Positions 1-7,125 are shown, counted from the first letter of the stretch. The stretch is DNA of 10,109 nucleotides from Nitrospirota bacterium (GCA_023248365.1 JAHFER010000038.1:1-10109), one strand, 5' to 3'. Made by a program: numbers and translations. The notes: generated by a model not told the origin, from the sequence alone.

Positions 1-473
1 AAAGCGCCTATCAGGTTTTTTCCCAGTGCATGGTCTACGCCGGTCTTCCCGCCTACACTGCTGTCTACCTGAGCGACTAAGGATGTGGGTATCTGCATAT
101 ATGGAATTCCACGAAGATAAGTGGCTGCGGCAAACCCCGCAATATCTCCGGTAACTCCCCCGCCTAATGCAATAATCGTCGAGTTACGCTCAAACCTTTC
201 CTTTATCAGGACATCATAAATCTTAGATACAGACCTTAAAGTTTTATATCGTTCCCCTGCCGGCAGTTCAATAAAAAGAGGTGATAAGCCGGCCTCTTTA
301 AACTGATTATATACACCTTCTCCATAAATCTTTTTAAGCTTTGGATTGGTAATTATGGCCGCCTTTTTACCAACAGGGAGTTCACCCAGATAATCCTTTA
401 GTGTATCCATCATGTTGAATCCAATTTGTATATTATAACTTCTCTCTCCAAGCATTACCCTGACCGTCTTCAT
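1..473 (-). CDS. aroB: 3-dehydroquinate synthase, 3' end cut by window edge
   Basis: AroB converts DAHP to 3-dehydroquinate, the second step of the shikimate pathway, in the cytoplasm with NAD+ and a divalent metal. I translated the first 157 codons. They begin MKTVRVMLGERSYNIQIG and contain the family's NAD-binding glycine motif (GGGVTGDIAGFAAATYLRG, about residues 104-122). The signature PTSLVAQVDSSVGGKTGVDH follows near residues 129-148, and then GKNLIGA at the window edge. A typical AroB has about 360 residues, so over half the protein, including the metal-binding Glu and His residues, lies outside. The start is well supported: a GGAGG Shine-Dalgarno (481-485) lies 7 nt upstream of the ATG. 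The gene follows aroK after a 92-bp AT-rich spacer that holds a terminator-like hairpin. Identity is near certain; activity cannot be judged from this part. Confidence 0.95.
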   Translation of the reverse strand, partial: MKTVRVMLGERSYNIQIGFNMMDTLKDYLGELPVGKKAAIITNPKLKKIYGEGVYNQFKEAGLSPLFIELPAGERYKTLRSVSKIYDVLIKERFERNSTIIALGGGVTGDIAGFAAATYLRGIPYMQIPTSLVAQVDSSVGGKTGVDHALGKNLIGA

Positions 474-495
474 AAAAAGCCTCCAAAAAATAAAT

Positions 496-520
496 TAGCC
501 CATCCAGATTGAATGAGCTA
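496..520 (-). terminator. Terminator-like or attenuator hairpin between aroK and aroB
   Basis: Read on the minus strand, the arms AGCTCATTCA (519-510) and TGGATGGGCT (506-497) pair over 10 bp with two G-U wobbles and a 3-nt loop. An outer T-A pair (520/496) extends the stem to 11 bp. It is followed by a U-rich tract (AATTTATTTTTT, 496-485) that runs up to the aroB GGAGG ribosome site. This resembles an intrinsic terminator placed in the aroB leader. Stem GC content is moderate and the U tract is interrupted, so termination is probably partial. It could instead be an mRNA structure affecting aroB translation or an end-processing site. Confidence 0.45.
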
Positions 521-562
521 TATTGTAAATCAAATATTAAAAATAAAAAATAAAATTCTTAT

Positions 563-597
563 ATCTTATTTCTGACTTCTTACTTCTGACATCTTAT
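563..597 (-). repeat. 14-nt imperfect tandem repeat overlapping the 3' end of aroK
   Basis: On the plus strand the units are atcttatttctgac (563-576), ttcttacttctgac (577-590) and a partial third, atcttat (591-597). The first two agree at 12 of 14 positions. The repeat encodes the last residues of AroK (MSEVRSQK) and its stop codon, and tails into AT-rich spacer. It looks like a simple-sequence expansion that has replaced or extended the original gene end. Confidence 0.6.
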
Positions 598-1093
598 CAT
601 AAGCCTTTATAATAACCTCCACTATCTTCTCCACATCAAGCCCGTCAGTATCAACAGATACATCTGCCTCTGCATAGAATGGTTCACGAAAAGTAAGCAG
701 CTTTTTTATTGTTTCAAGCGGGTCTTCTACATTTAATAAAGGTCTGTGGGTTTTTGAACTGACTCTATTGTATATTGTTTCAGGTGCGGCCTTAAGCCAA
801 ACTATCAGGCCGCCTTTTTTCAAATTTGATATGTTTTCTTTGTTTGTTACTATTCCACCGCCTGTTGATATGACATGTCTTTTCAGGCCGAACAGTTCTC
901 TTACAATCCTTGCCTCAATCTCCCTGAATCTTTGTTCTCCCTCTTCATTGAAGAGGGCAGATATGGTCTTTCCTTCACTTCGTTCTATTATCTCATCTGT
1001 ATCAATAAATTTATATCCAAGCCTTTCAGCCAGGACCTTTCCTACTGCTGTCTTACCGCTGCCCATGAAACCAACTAAGGCTATGTTTTTCAT
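566..1093 (-). CDS. aroK: Shikimate kinase
   Basis: AroK phosphorylates shikimate at the 3-hydroxyl with ATP, the fifth step of the shikimate pathway. Numbering from the ATG at 1093 gives 175 residues, the usual family length. Walker A GFMGSGKT is at 8-15. Shikimate-binding residues are D33 in the DTD motif, R57 in FREIE and the GGG at 78-80. The lid arginine is R117 (HRPLL) and a further substrate arginine is R136 (FREPFY). All key residues are present. The start is ambiguous. An in-frame ATG at 1150, with AAAGG at 1154-1158 just upstream, would add 19 residues encoded by a GC-rich palindromic repeat. The ATG at 1093 matches the family's normal N-terminus (MKNIALVGFMGSGKT) but has only a distant GGGG. 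I chose 1093. The C-terminal tail SEVRSQK comes from a simple tandem repeat and is probably not functional. The gene lies between aroC and aroB. Confidence 0.93.
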   Translation of the reverse strand: MKNIALVGFMGSGKTAVGKVLAERLGYKFIDTDEIIERSEGKTISALFNEEGEQRFREIEARIVRELFGLKRHVISTGGGIVTNKENISNLKKGGLIVWLKAAPETIYNRVSSKTHRPLLNVEDPLETIKKLLTFREPFYAEADVSVDTDGLDVEKIVEVIIKAYDKMSEVRSQK

Positions 1094-1150
1094 CCGAAGA
1101 TAACCCCATCCCCACCCTGACCCTCCCCTTGAAGGGGAGGGAATTTTCAT
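1087..1150 (-). repeat. GC-rich palindromic repeat at the aroK start, flanked by 7-bp direct repeats
   Basis: The core is a perfect inverted repeat: ccctcccctt (1121-1130) and aaggggaggg (1132-1141) around a single base. It is followed on its aroK side by a C/G-biased tail (1103-1120). The element is unlike the AT-rich sequence around it. I recall similar CCCTCCCCTT-type palindromes with a CCCACCCT-like flank as dispersed repeats in many bacterial genomes, but copy number here cannot be checked. The 7-mer ATGAAAA lies on both sides (minus strand, 1150-1144 and 1093-1087), which could be a target-site duplication. The 57-nt offset between the two ATGs keeps the aroK frame open. Confidence 0.6.
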
Positions 1151-1153
1151 TAT

Positions 1154-1158
1154 CCTTT
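1154..1158 (-). promoter_or_regulatory. Shine-Dalgarno AAAGG for the upstream aroK start
   Basis: AAAGG lies 3 nt upstream of the ATG at 1150. It is the best ribosome site near the 5' end of aroK and bears on the start choice. It either drives a 194-residue AroK with a repeat-encoded N-terminus, or it is the original aroK ribosome site now separated from the conserved start by the inserted repeat. Confidence 0.45.
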
Positions 1159-1196
1159 GTGAATCAGGGCTGATGACCGTTCATCTGAAAGTAATG

Positions 1197-2360
1197 TCAA
1201 ATTCCCTTTACATACTCCATATACGCCAAATAATTCCTTTTCGACTCCTCTACAGAATCCCCCCCGAATTTCTCAAGCATGGCATTGGCCATCTCAATTG
1301 CAGCCATGGCTTCTCCCACTACGCTTGCAGCAGGCACGGCGCATATATCTGAGCGTTCAATGGACGCCTTGAAGGGTTTCTTTGTCCTGACATCAACCGA
1401 TTCAAGCGGGGAATATAGGGTAGCAATCGGCTTCATAGCCGCACGAAGTATTATGTTTTCTCCGTTTGTAATACCCCCCTCAATACCGCCTGCACGGTTT
1501 GTCTTCCTGTAGAATCTCTTATTCTCATCATCATAATAAATTGCATCGTGCACTGCTGAACCAAATCGCTCTGCGGACTCAAACCCTAATCCTACTTCTA
1601 CGCCCTTTATTGCCTGTATACTCATTAAAGAATATGCCAGCCTTGCATTCATACGCTTATCCCATTGGGAATAGCTTCCAAGGCCGGTAGGGGCATTTGT
1701 GATAATAATCTCAAAAACACCTCCAACTGTATCTCCCTTTTTCTTAGCGTCATCTATAAGCTTCCTCATCTGTGTCTCAGCCTGTTCATCAATGCACCTT
1801 AGTTCAGAACTCTCTGCCTTTTCCATGATAGCCTCAGGGGAAATATCCTTCACCTCTATTTTAATCCCGCCAAGTTCCACAACATGACTGAAAATGTTAA
1901 TATCGAATAGATTAAGAAACTTTTTAGCCACTGCCCCAAGTGCAACCCGCATTGCAGTCTCTCTTGCACTGGCCCTCTCAAGCACATTTCTTGTATCATT
2001 ATGAGAGTATTTTATAATTCCCTGAAGGTCTGCATGACCCGGCCTTGGTTTTGTCTCAGCCGCCATACAATCTGCTGATGAAGGGTCAGGAGACATCTTT
2101 TCTGACCAGTTGACCCAGTCCCTGTTTTTTATCAAAAGGCCCACAGGAGTTCCAAGTGTCTTTCCCCACCTGACTCCGCAGGTAATTTCAACAGTATCCT
2201 TTTCAATCCTCATTCTATCCCCGCGGCCATAACCTATCTGCCTGCGGGCCAAATCAGGATTTATATCACTTACTGTAAGTTCTAACCCGGAAGGGATACC
2301 TTCTATTATCCCCATAAGCAACTGCCCGTGGGATTCACCGGCGGTAAGAAATCTTATCAT
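1197..2360 (-). CDS. aroC: Chorismate synthase
   Basis: AroC makes chorismate from EPSP by anti-1,4-elimination, the last common step of aromatic amino acid, folate and quinone precursor synthesis; it needs reduced FMN. The 387-residue product is full length for the family. Signatures seen: GESHG at 8-12, RRQIGYGRG at 39-47, TKPRPGHAD at 103-111, RASARETA at 129-136, GGIEGGITNG at 291-300 and RSDICAVPAASVVGEA at 336-351. Together they cover the three classic chorismate synthase patterns and the conserved FMN and substrate histidine and arginine positions. The start is the first ATG and gives the canonical short N-terminus (MIRFLTAGESHG). It lies 12 bp after the pilQ stop, with GAGG at 2371-2374 overlapping the pilQ stop region as ribosome site. 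That spacing implies cotranscription with the pilus genes. No unusual features seen in the protein. Confidence 0.97.
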   Translation of the reverse strand: MIRFLTAGESHGQLLMGIIEGIPSGLELTVSDINPDLARRQIGYGRGDRMRIEKDTVEITCGVRWGKTLGTPVGLLIKNRDWVNWSEKMSPDPSSADCMAAETKPRPGHADLQGIIKYSHNDTRNVLERASARETAMRVALGAVAKKFLNLFDINIFSHVVELGGIKIEVKDISPEAIMEKAESSELRCIDEQAETQMRKLIDDAKKKGDTVGGVFEIIITNAPTGLGSYSQWDKRMNARLAYSLMSIQAIKGVEVGLGFESAERFGSAVHDAIYYDDENKRFYRKTNRAGGIEGGITNGENIILRAAMKPIATLYSPLESVDVRTKKPFKASIERSDICAVPAASVVGEAMAAIEMANAMLEKFGGDSVEESKRNYLAYMEYVKGI

Positions 2361-2372
2361 CTCGTCTGATCC

Positions 2373-4355
2373 TCAGAGAGTAACAGGAATTATTTTTGGT
2401 GTGATGAAAATCAATAATTCGCTTTTTATGTTTGATGTCTGTGTGTTTTTAAATAACCAGCCCAAAACCGGAACATGATAAAACCACGGAACTCCGTTAA
2501 GATTATCAACATCCGTACTCTCGTAAATCCCGCCGATAACAGTAGTCTCGCCATCTTTAACAAGTACCTCTGTTGTTGCCTCTTTCTTATTTATACTTGG
2601 CGTTCCTTCCACTACAATTGACCCCTGACGATTTTTTGAAATCTTTATGTTCATCGCAATATGGCCGTCAGGCGTTACCTTAGGTGTAACCTTAAGGGTA
2701 AGGGTTGCATCAATAAATTCAGTCTTTGTTCCTTCCTGTGAGAGGGTTTTATACGGGATTGCCTCTCCCTGTGTTATTGTTGCCTCTCTGTTGTCCAATG
2801 TGGCAATCTTGGGGGCTGAGAGAACCTTTGTGATACCCTTAGATTCTCCGGCAGATAATCTGAGATCAAGATTAAAGGAACTCCCCTTACCAATGGTAAC
2901 TCCCAAACTCCCTTTTGTACCTGCAACACCCGACGCAGGAAGATTAACTGCAAAACCTGCAGTTGGAGCTCCTACAGTTCCGGTAGGTCCGCTTATAAGA
3001 CCTATATTATAAGTTCCTGAGCTATTAGCAGAACTCCCACCCCACTGTATTCCAAGGTCTCTTGCAAAGTTTGAGTCTGCCTGTACAATCCTTGCCTCTA
3101 TCAGTACCTGAGGAGTAGGTTTATCAAGCGTTTTCAGAAACTTTAATACCTCTTCATATTTGTATTTTACATCTTTTAAGATCAGGGTATTTGTTCTTTC
3201 ATCTACTGTCACATCTCCTCTGGGGGTGAGACTCTTTTTAACAGAATCGAGAATATCTTTTGCCTTGGCATAGTTAACCGGAATTATCTTTGTCTCTACA
3301 TCTTCTGCCTTCATCATCGCATCCTTTGCCCTTACCTCGTCCTCCTGTCCCTGTGCTATGTTTGATAAGGTGTCAATACGCAGGACATTATCTTCAAAGA
3401 TCTTTCCAAGACCTTTTAACTTCAGTATTACATCAAGTGCCTGATCCCATGGCACATCTGACATCTTAATCGTAAGCTTACCTTTAACATTCTCCCCGAT
3501 TACCATATTTAATCTGCTAACTTCAGAAAGAAGCCTCAGAACATTTATAATATCAGCGTCCTGAAAATCAAGAGATACCCTTTTACCTGTAAATCTTGAA
3601 GGGATTACAGTGGAAGATAGTACCGGAGATGGGGGAGCTGCGACAGGCGCAACAGATGTAACAGGTACAACATGGACTTCAACTTCTTTTAAATCAACCG
3701 GTTTACTCTTCTCCTGATTAATGGGAACGGGTTTTGGTGCTGTTTCCACTGCCTTCTGGTCTTGAGTGTTTGCCGCAACAATTGAAACACCTTTTGTAAT
3801 AATTTTTGAAGCAGGCTTTGAAGGAATCTCCGGGGCCTCCTTTTGTGTCTTCTTTTCCGGACTCTTTACCTCTGCAAATTTAATCTGATTTTTAGGAACA
3901 ATATTAACAGAGTATGTTTTATCACCCTTATTAACATCATAAGTAATCTGCTCTTTCAAGTCAGCAACTATCCGAACCTTATGTTCAGGAGGGTCAGATT
4001 TTCCAATTCTAATCTTTGAGATTAATTTGCTGTTCTCAACCGGTATCTCCTGAGATATAACTGAATGGTTTGCATTCTTTACATCAATTATAAATTTTTT
4101 ATTCTCTATAATTAATGTCTCAGCATCAAGCGGCCCGTCAGCAGTAACTATTATTTCAGTTTTACCACCAGACAACTGTACCTTAACATCTCTGATGAAA
4201 TTAAGACCTTCCTTTGAATCAGATACCTTATCCGGAATATTTTTAATATCTGACCCAACCAGAGACCACGTCTTTTCAGTAGACAAAGAAATTATTGTCA
4301 GGATTGAAAGAATATAGACGCAATATTTGACCCACCTAAGTTTGAACCTGTTCAT
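2373..4355 (-). CDS. pilQ: Type IV pilus secretin PilQ
   Basis: PilQ forms the multimeric outer-membrane channel through which the type IV pilus passes. The 660-residue product has a basic N-terminus and hydrophobic stretch (about 12-25) consistent with a signal peptide. A single peptidoglycan-binding AMIN domain follows (about 55-153). Next is a low-complexity Lys, Pro, Val and Ala-rich linker (about 158-253), an STN/N0 domain (about 257-333) and a NolW-like secretin N domain (about 354-415). The secretin barrel domain covers about 415-655, including VLSAPKIATLDNREATITQG (511-530), KDGETTVIGGI (600-610) and VPVLGWLFK (628-636), ending ELLIFITPKII. The start codon overlaps the pilP stop in a 4-bp ATGA, with AGGAG and GGTGG upstream. 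Many PilQ proteins have two AMIN domains; I see one. The protein is complete and should work with the PilP lipoprotein immediately upstream. Confidence 0.97.
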   Translation of the reverse strand: MNRFKLRWVKYCVYILSILTIISLSTEKTWSLVGSDIKNIPDKVSDSKEGLNFIRDVKVQLSGGKTEIIVTADGPLDAETLIIENKKFIIDVKNANHSVISQEIPVENSKLISKIRIGKSDPPEHKVRIVADLKEQITYDVNKGDKTYSVNIVPKNQIKFAEVKSPEKKTQKEAPEIPSKPASKIITKGVSIVAANTQDQKAVETAPKPVPINQEKSKPVDLKEVEVHVVPVTSVAPVAAPPSPVLSSTVIPSRFTGKRVSLDFQDADIINVLRLLSEVSRLNMVIGENVKGKLTIKMSDVPWDQALDVILKLKGLGKIFEDNVLRIDTLSNIAQGQEDEVRAKDAMMKAEDVETKIIPVNYAKAKDILDSVKKSLTPRGDVTVDERTNTLILKDVKYKYEEVLKFLKTLDKPTPQVLIEARIVQADSNFARDLGIQWGGSSANSSGTYNIGLISGPTGTVGAPTAGFAVNLPASGVAGTKGSLGVTIGKGSSFNLDLRLSAGESKGITKVLSAPKIATLDNREATITQGEAIPYKTLSQEGTKTEFIDATLTLKVTPKVTPDGHIAMNIKISKNRQGSIVVEGTPSINKKEATTEVLVKDGETTVIGGIYESTDVDNLNGVPWFYHVPVLGWLFKNTQTSNIKSELLIFITPKIIPVTL

Positions 4356-4921
4356 CCACCACTCTCCTCTCTGCTGCGGAGACCCAAGACAGTCTTTTTT
4401 GATATTTTTTTGCCATAATAATCTACATAAGTCTCATCAATTATCACTGAGTCATTGCTTATCTTCTTTACTACTCCCCCTTCAGGGCCAATAAGGGTGC
4501 CTTCTTTAATAACAAACCCTTTTCCATCAGGAGTCTCTATCATAGCAATATAACCATGCGTCCCCGATACAATGCCGATAACCCTAAGTTCACTCAGGCT
4601 CCTCTGCTGGAGCGGGGTTAAGCCAGCCTTCTTTTTCTCTCTTATACCATAAAGAAGCGACTTAAAAGGATCCCTTCTCCCCTGCGCACGATAACTGTAA
4701 ACAGAATCTTTGTTATCCGTTACAATTCCGGTCTGAGCAGGTGTCACATTTTGATTTACTTGTGCCTCGCTGGAAATATTTCCAGCCTGTGGCTTTGACT
4801 GCGGTACAGGCTGTTTGGCTGCCTGTTCAGAACAGCCATTAAATGTGAGAAGAAAAAACATTAAAAATATTACTACCAATTTCCCCTCATTTGTTAACTC
4901 TAATAAGTAATTAACTCTCAT
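4352..4921 (-). CDS. pilP: Type IV pilus assembly lipoprotein PilP
   Basis: PilP is the periplasmic lipoprotein that links the PilN-PilO inner-membrane complex to the N0 domain of PilQ. From the ATG at 4921 the product has 189 residues. A hydrophobic segment (about 14-28) ends in TFNGC with Cys30 as the candidate lipidation site. A disordered Gln, Pro and Asn-rich linker (about 31-75) follows. The beta-rich PilP domain (about 78-181) starts at YRAQGRRDPF and includes ELRVIGIVSG and the G-I/V turn near 142-149. The lipobox is imperfect: Phe sits at -3 where Leu, Val or Ile is usual. The start is uncertain. A TTG at 4948 would add nine residues and overlap pilO by 20 bp; neither start has a clear ribosome site. 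I prefer the ATG, which starts 7 bp after the pilO stop. The stop overlaps the pilQ start. Confidence 0.9.
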   Translation of the reverse strand: MRVNYLLELTNEGKLVVIFLMFFLLTFNGCSEQAAKQPVPQSKPQAGNISSEAQVNQNVTPAQTGIVTDNKDSVYSYRAQGRRDPFKSLLYGIREKKKAGLTPLQQRSLSELRVIGIVSGTHGYIAMIETPDGKGFVIKEGTLIGPEGGVVKKISNDSVIIDETYVDYYGKKISKKTVLGLRSREESGG

Positions 4922-4928
4922 TTGTTTG

Positions 4929-5498
4929 TTATTTGATAACTGCAGCAAAAGTTGTGGCTACAAATTTATTTTGTATGGAGGCCTTTCCGCCGGTCATCTT
5001 TGTCCCTTCCATACCCATATTGCCTATATTAACAATCCTCGGCAGTTTGCTGACACGATCAAAAAAGGTTCCAAGTTCATGGTAGCCTCCTGACAACTCT
5101 ACATCAACCGGGATTACAACGTAAAGTCCTGAAGGGTCATCTTTTCTCAGGCCTGGCTTCCATAATTTTACTTCCAAACCAGATTCAACGCTCAGGTCAG
5201 AGATCTGTTTTAAAAGATTTGAGACCTCCTGTTCAGCAGGAAGCTGGGCCTGCAATTCCTTTAGCCGTGCCTGCAGTATCTGATTTTCAACTTTAAGCTG
5301 GTCAAGTCTCCGCAGCTTTACCTCGTTAATACTTATCTCCCGGTTAATTCCATCAACATTATTTTTAAGTACATCAATCTGTGACTTCTTAGGCACAACG
5401 ATAAAGTAAATAAACCCGCCCACTATAATTACAAACAAAAGTACTATTAAAAGTATCTTCTGAGAACGTGGGATATTATCAAGTGAACTTAGATCCAT
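4929..5498 (-). CDS. pilO: Type IV pilus inner-membrane protein PilO
   Basis: PilO pairs with PilN to form the periplasmic alignment complex between the cytoplasmic PilM ring and the PilP-PilQ outer part. The 189-residue product has a short cytoplasmic N-terminus, one membrane segment (about 14-35), and a charged coiled coil (about 37-90, rich in Leu, Lys, Gln and Glu). A C-terminal ferredoxin-like domain (about 92-189) contains the family-like pattern PVDVELSGGYHELGTFFDRVSKLPRIV (130-156). Size and layout are normal for PilO. The ATG lies 3 bp after the pilN stop and I see no good Shine-Dalgarno before it (GCGTTATAACAT), so translation probably depends on coupling to pilN. The position between pilN and pilP confirms the call beyond what this weakly conserved family shows alone. 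Confidence 0.93.
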   Translation of the reverse strand: MDLSSLDNIPRSQKILLIVLLFVIIVGGFIYFIVVPKKSQIDVLKNNVDGINREISINEVKLRRLDQLKVENQILQARLKELQAQLPAEQEVSNLLKQISDLSVESGLEVKLWKPGLRKDDPSGLYVVIPVDVELSGGYHELGTFFDRVSKLPRIVNIGNMGMEGTKMTGGKASIQNKFVATTFAAVIK

Positions 5499-5501
5499 AT
5501 G

Positions 5502-6062
5502 TTATAACGCATCCAGATTAATATTAAAAGTTAAATTAAAACTATAAACAGGCACATTTGATTCAAGTACCTGTCTCGACTCTATAAGCTGAATATTTTT
5601 AAATATGTTAGAGGCCTTAAGATTATTTACATACTTCACTATATCATCGTTAGTCATACCTGCCCCTGTAAGAGCAATATTGCCTTCTCCTTGTTTGAGT
5701 GAGATAATCCAGACCCTGTCAGGAAGCAATCGGCTTATTTCATCAAGGATATGGACAGGGCCTTTCTGAGTCTTTTTCAGTTTTTCAATTATGGCAATCT
5801 TTTCTTCATAAGACTTTTTATCCTTCTCGAAATTTTCTACCTCTTTTACCTGCTTCTTTATATCATTAAGTTTAACTTCAAGGGTCTGCTTGTCCCTTAT
5901 GAGCATTGTGATACTGCTGTTTAGTCTGTACCAGACTACCCCTTCCAATAACAGTACGACCACTACAGCTATCAGCATGAATGTTACATCAGGCTTAAAA
6001 CCAACTTTTATAGTAAAAGTTTTCTTAGCCTTTTTTGTTGGTAGAAGGTTTATCTTTATCAT
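5502..6062 (-). CDS. pilN: Type IV pilus inner-membrane protein PilN
   Basis: PilN is the membrane partner of PilO and the anchor for the cytoplasmic actin-like PilM. The 186-residue product begins MIKINLLP. The conserved INLLP segment is known to insert into a groove of PilM, and it is intact here. One membrane segment follows (about 27-45), then a Lys and Glu-rich coiled coil (about 50-100), then a ferredoxin-like periplasmic domain. That domain includes ILDEISRLLPDRVWIISL (105-122) and GAGMTNDDIVKYVNNLK (133-149), typical of the family. The start overlaps the pilM stop in a 4-bp ATGA, so the two partners are likely translated in step. AAGG lies about 10 nt upstream of the ATG. Nothing is truncated. 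Confidence 0.95.
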   Translation of the reverse strand: MIKINLLPTKKAKKTFTIKVGFKPDVTFMLIAVVVVLLLEGVVWYRLNSSITMLIRDKQTLEVKLNDIKKQVKEVENFEKDKKSYEEKIAIIEKLKKTQKGPVHILDEISRLLPDRVWIISLKQGEGNIALTGAGMTNDDIVKYVNNLKASNIFKNIQLIESRQVLESNVPVYSFNLTFNINLDAL

Positions 6063-7120
6063 CTGTCATTCAACCTTCTTATTCCCAATCCAACTGCAAC
6101 CGCAGCAATCGGCATAACCTCAGTTATAAAATTACTGTCAAACTCAGGCGGAATCTTTATATGTTTAAAAGGATTGACAGTCTCGACCGGTATACCAAGG
6201 TGTTCCTGCAAAAAGGTGTTTAAATTTTTCATCCCTGATGAACCGCCGCTTAACAAAAGCTTATCTATGTTCTCACTCCCCGATGAAGTCTTAAAATAAC
6301 CAAAGGAACGGGTTATCTCGCTAACAATCTCTGTGGAGACGTTTTCGATAATTGTATCTATGGTAAAGGTATTCACACCCTCGACATCTTCTCCCCTCTT
6401 AGCCTTTTCAGCATCTTCATAGGATAATCCAAGCTCTTTCTGAATTGATTCAGTATATTTATTGCCTCCGATAGAGACATCACGCATAAAGGCAAACATA
6501 CCTTTCTGAAGTATATTTATATTTGTAATACTTGCCCCAATGTTAATTAATGCAACAGTCTCTTTTTCGTTCGTCCCATAATTAATCTCATACATATTCT
6601 CAAGGGCAAAGGAATCAATGTCAACTATCACAGGCTTAAGCCCTGCCTCTATAACAAGTGAGGTATACTCACTAAGTTTATCTTTTTTAACTGCTGCCAG
6701 TAAAACATCAATCTGCGGTTTTCCATCCGCATCAACAAAGCTGTTTAATATCTGAAAGTCAATGTCTACATCGTTTATGTCAAAAGGTATATACTGTTCT
6801 GCCTCCCATTTTATAGATTCTGCAAGTTCATCCTCAGTCATCTGAGGAAGACTCACCCTTTTAATAATCACCGAATGACCGGACAGAGATATGACAGCAT
6901 CCTTTGCAGTTATGGACTGGTCTTTTAGCAAACCCTGAAGTGTTTCTACGCATCGAACTGAGTCCATAATAGTTCCGTCAACTATCATTTCAGGCTCAAG
7001 TGTCCTCATACCGAATTTAGACAGCCTGTATCCGCCGTCCTCATCTTCCAACTGTATGACCTTTATTGAACTTGACCCGATATCAAGCCCGATTATCTCG
7101 GATTTCTTTCTTAAAAACAT
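6059..7120 (-). CDS. pilM: Type IV pilus actin-like ATPase PilM
   Basis: PilM is a cytoplasmic actin/FtsA-fold protein that binds the PilN N-terminus and supports pilus assembly. The 353-residue product is full length. Phosphate 1 motif GLDIGSSSIKVIQL is at 11-24. The family-typical KWEAEQYIPFDINDVDIDF is at 104-122. Phosphate 2-like ALINIGASITNINIL is at 190-204 and the adenosine-binding LLSGGSSGMKNL is at 289-300. The C-terminus PIAAVAVGLGIRR matches the usual PilM ending. AAGG overlaps the stop codon of the small MerR-like gene upstream and lies about 3-4 nt before the ATG, giving a 5-bp intergenic gap. With pilN overlapping downstream, the gene is embedded in one polycistron. I see no missing nucleotide-binding residues. 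Confidence 0.97.
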   Translation of the reverse strand: MFLRKKSEIIGLDIGSSSIKVIQLEDEDGGYRLSKFGMRTLEPEMIVDGTIMDSVRCVETLQGLLKDQSITAKDAVISLSGHSVIIKRVSLPQMTEDELAESIKWEAEQYIPFDINDVDIDFQILNSFVDADGKPQIDVLLAAVKKDKLSEYTSLVIEAGLKPVIVDIDSFALENMYEINYGTNEKETVALINIGASITNINILQKGMFAFMRDVSIGGNKYTESIQKELGLSYEDAEKAKRGEDVEGVNTFTIDTIIENVSTEIVSEITRSFGYFKTSSGSENIDKLLLSGGSSGMKNLNTFLQEHLGIPVETVNPFKHIKIPPEFDSNFITEVMPIAAVAVGLGIRRLNDR

Positions 7121-7125
7121 ATACC

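Noticed and set aside
768..1103. Open frame on the plus strand opposite aroK (111 codons)
   Set aside because: It lies entirely antisense to the conserved aroK core, has no recognisable domain and follows from the codon pattern of the real gene.
1121..1141. GC-rich palindrome as an intrinsic terminator after aroC
   Set aside because: On the transcribed strand the stem is followed by a G-rich run, not a U tract, so it reads as a dispersed repeat rather than a terminator.
1163..1185. Two small adjacent inverted repeats (atcag..ctgat and gatga..tcatc) between aroC and aroK
   Set aside because: Stems are only 5 bp, with no U tract; not enough for a terminator or riboswitch call.
2647..3012. Plus-strand open frame of 121 codons opposite pilQ
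   Set aside because: It is antisense to the secretin domain of pilQ, with no family resemblance and no ribosome site noted.
3451..3475. TGGCAC sequence resembling the -24 half of a sigma-54 promoter
   Set aside because: No GC-containing -12 element at the required spacing, wrong strand for the operon, and inside pilQ.
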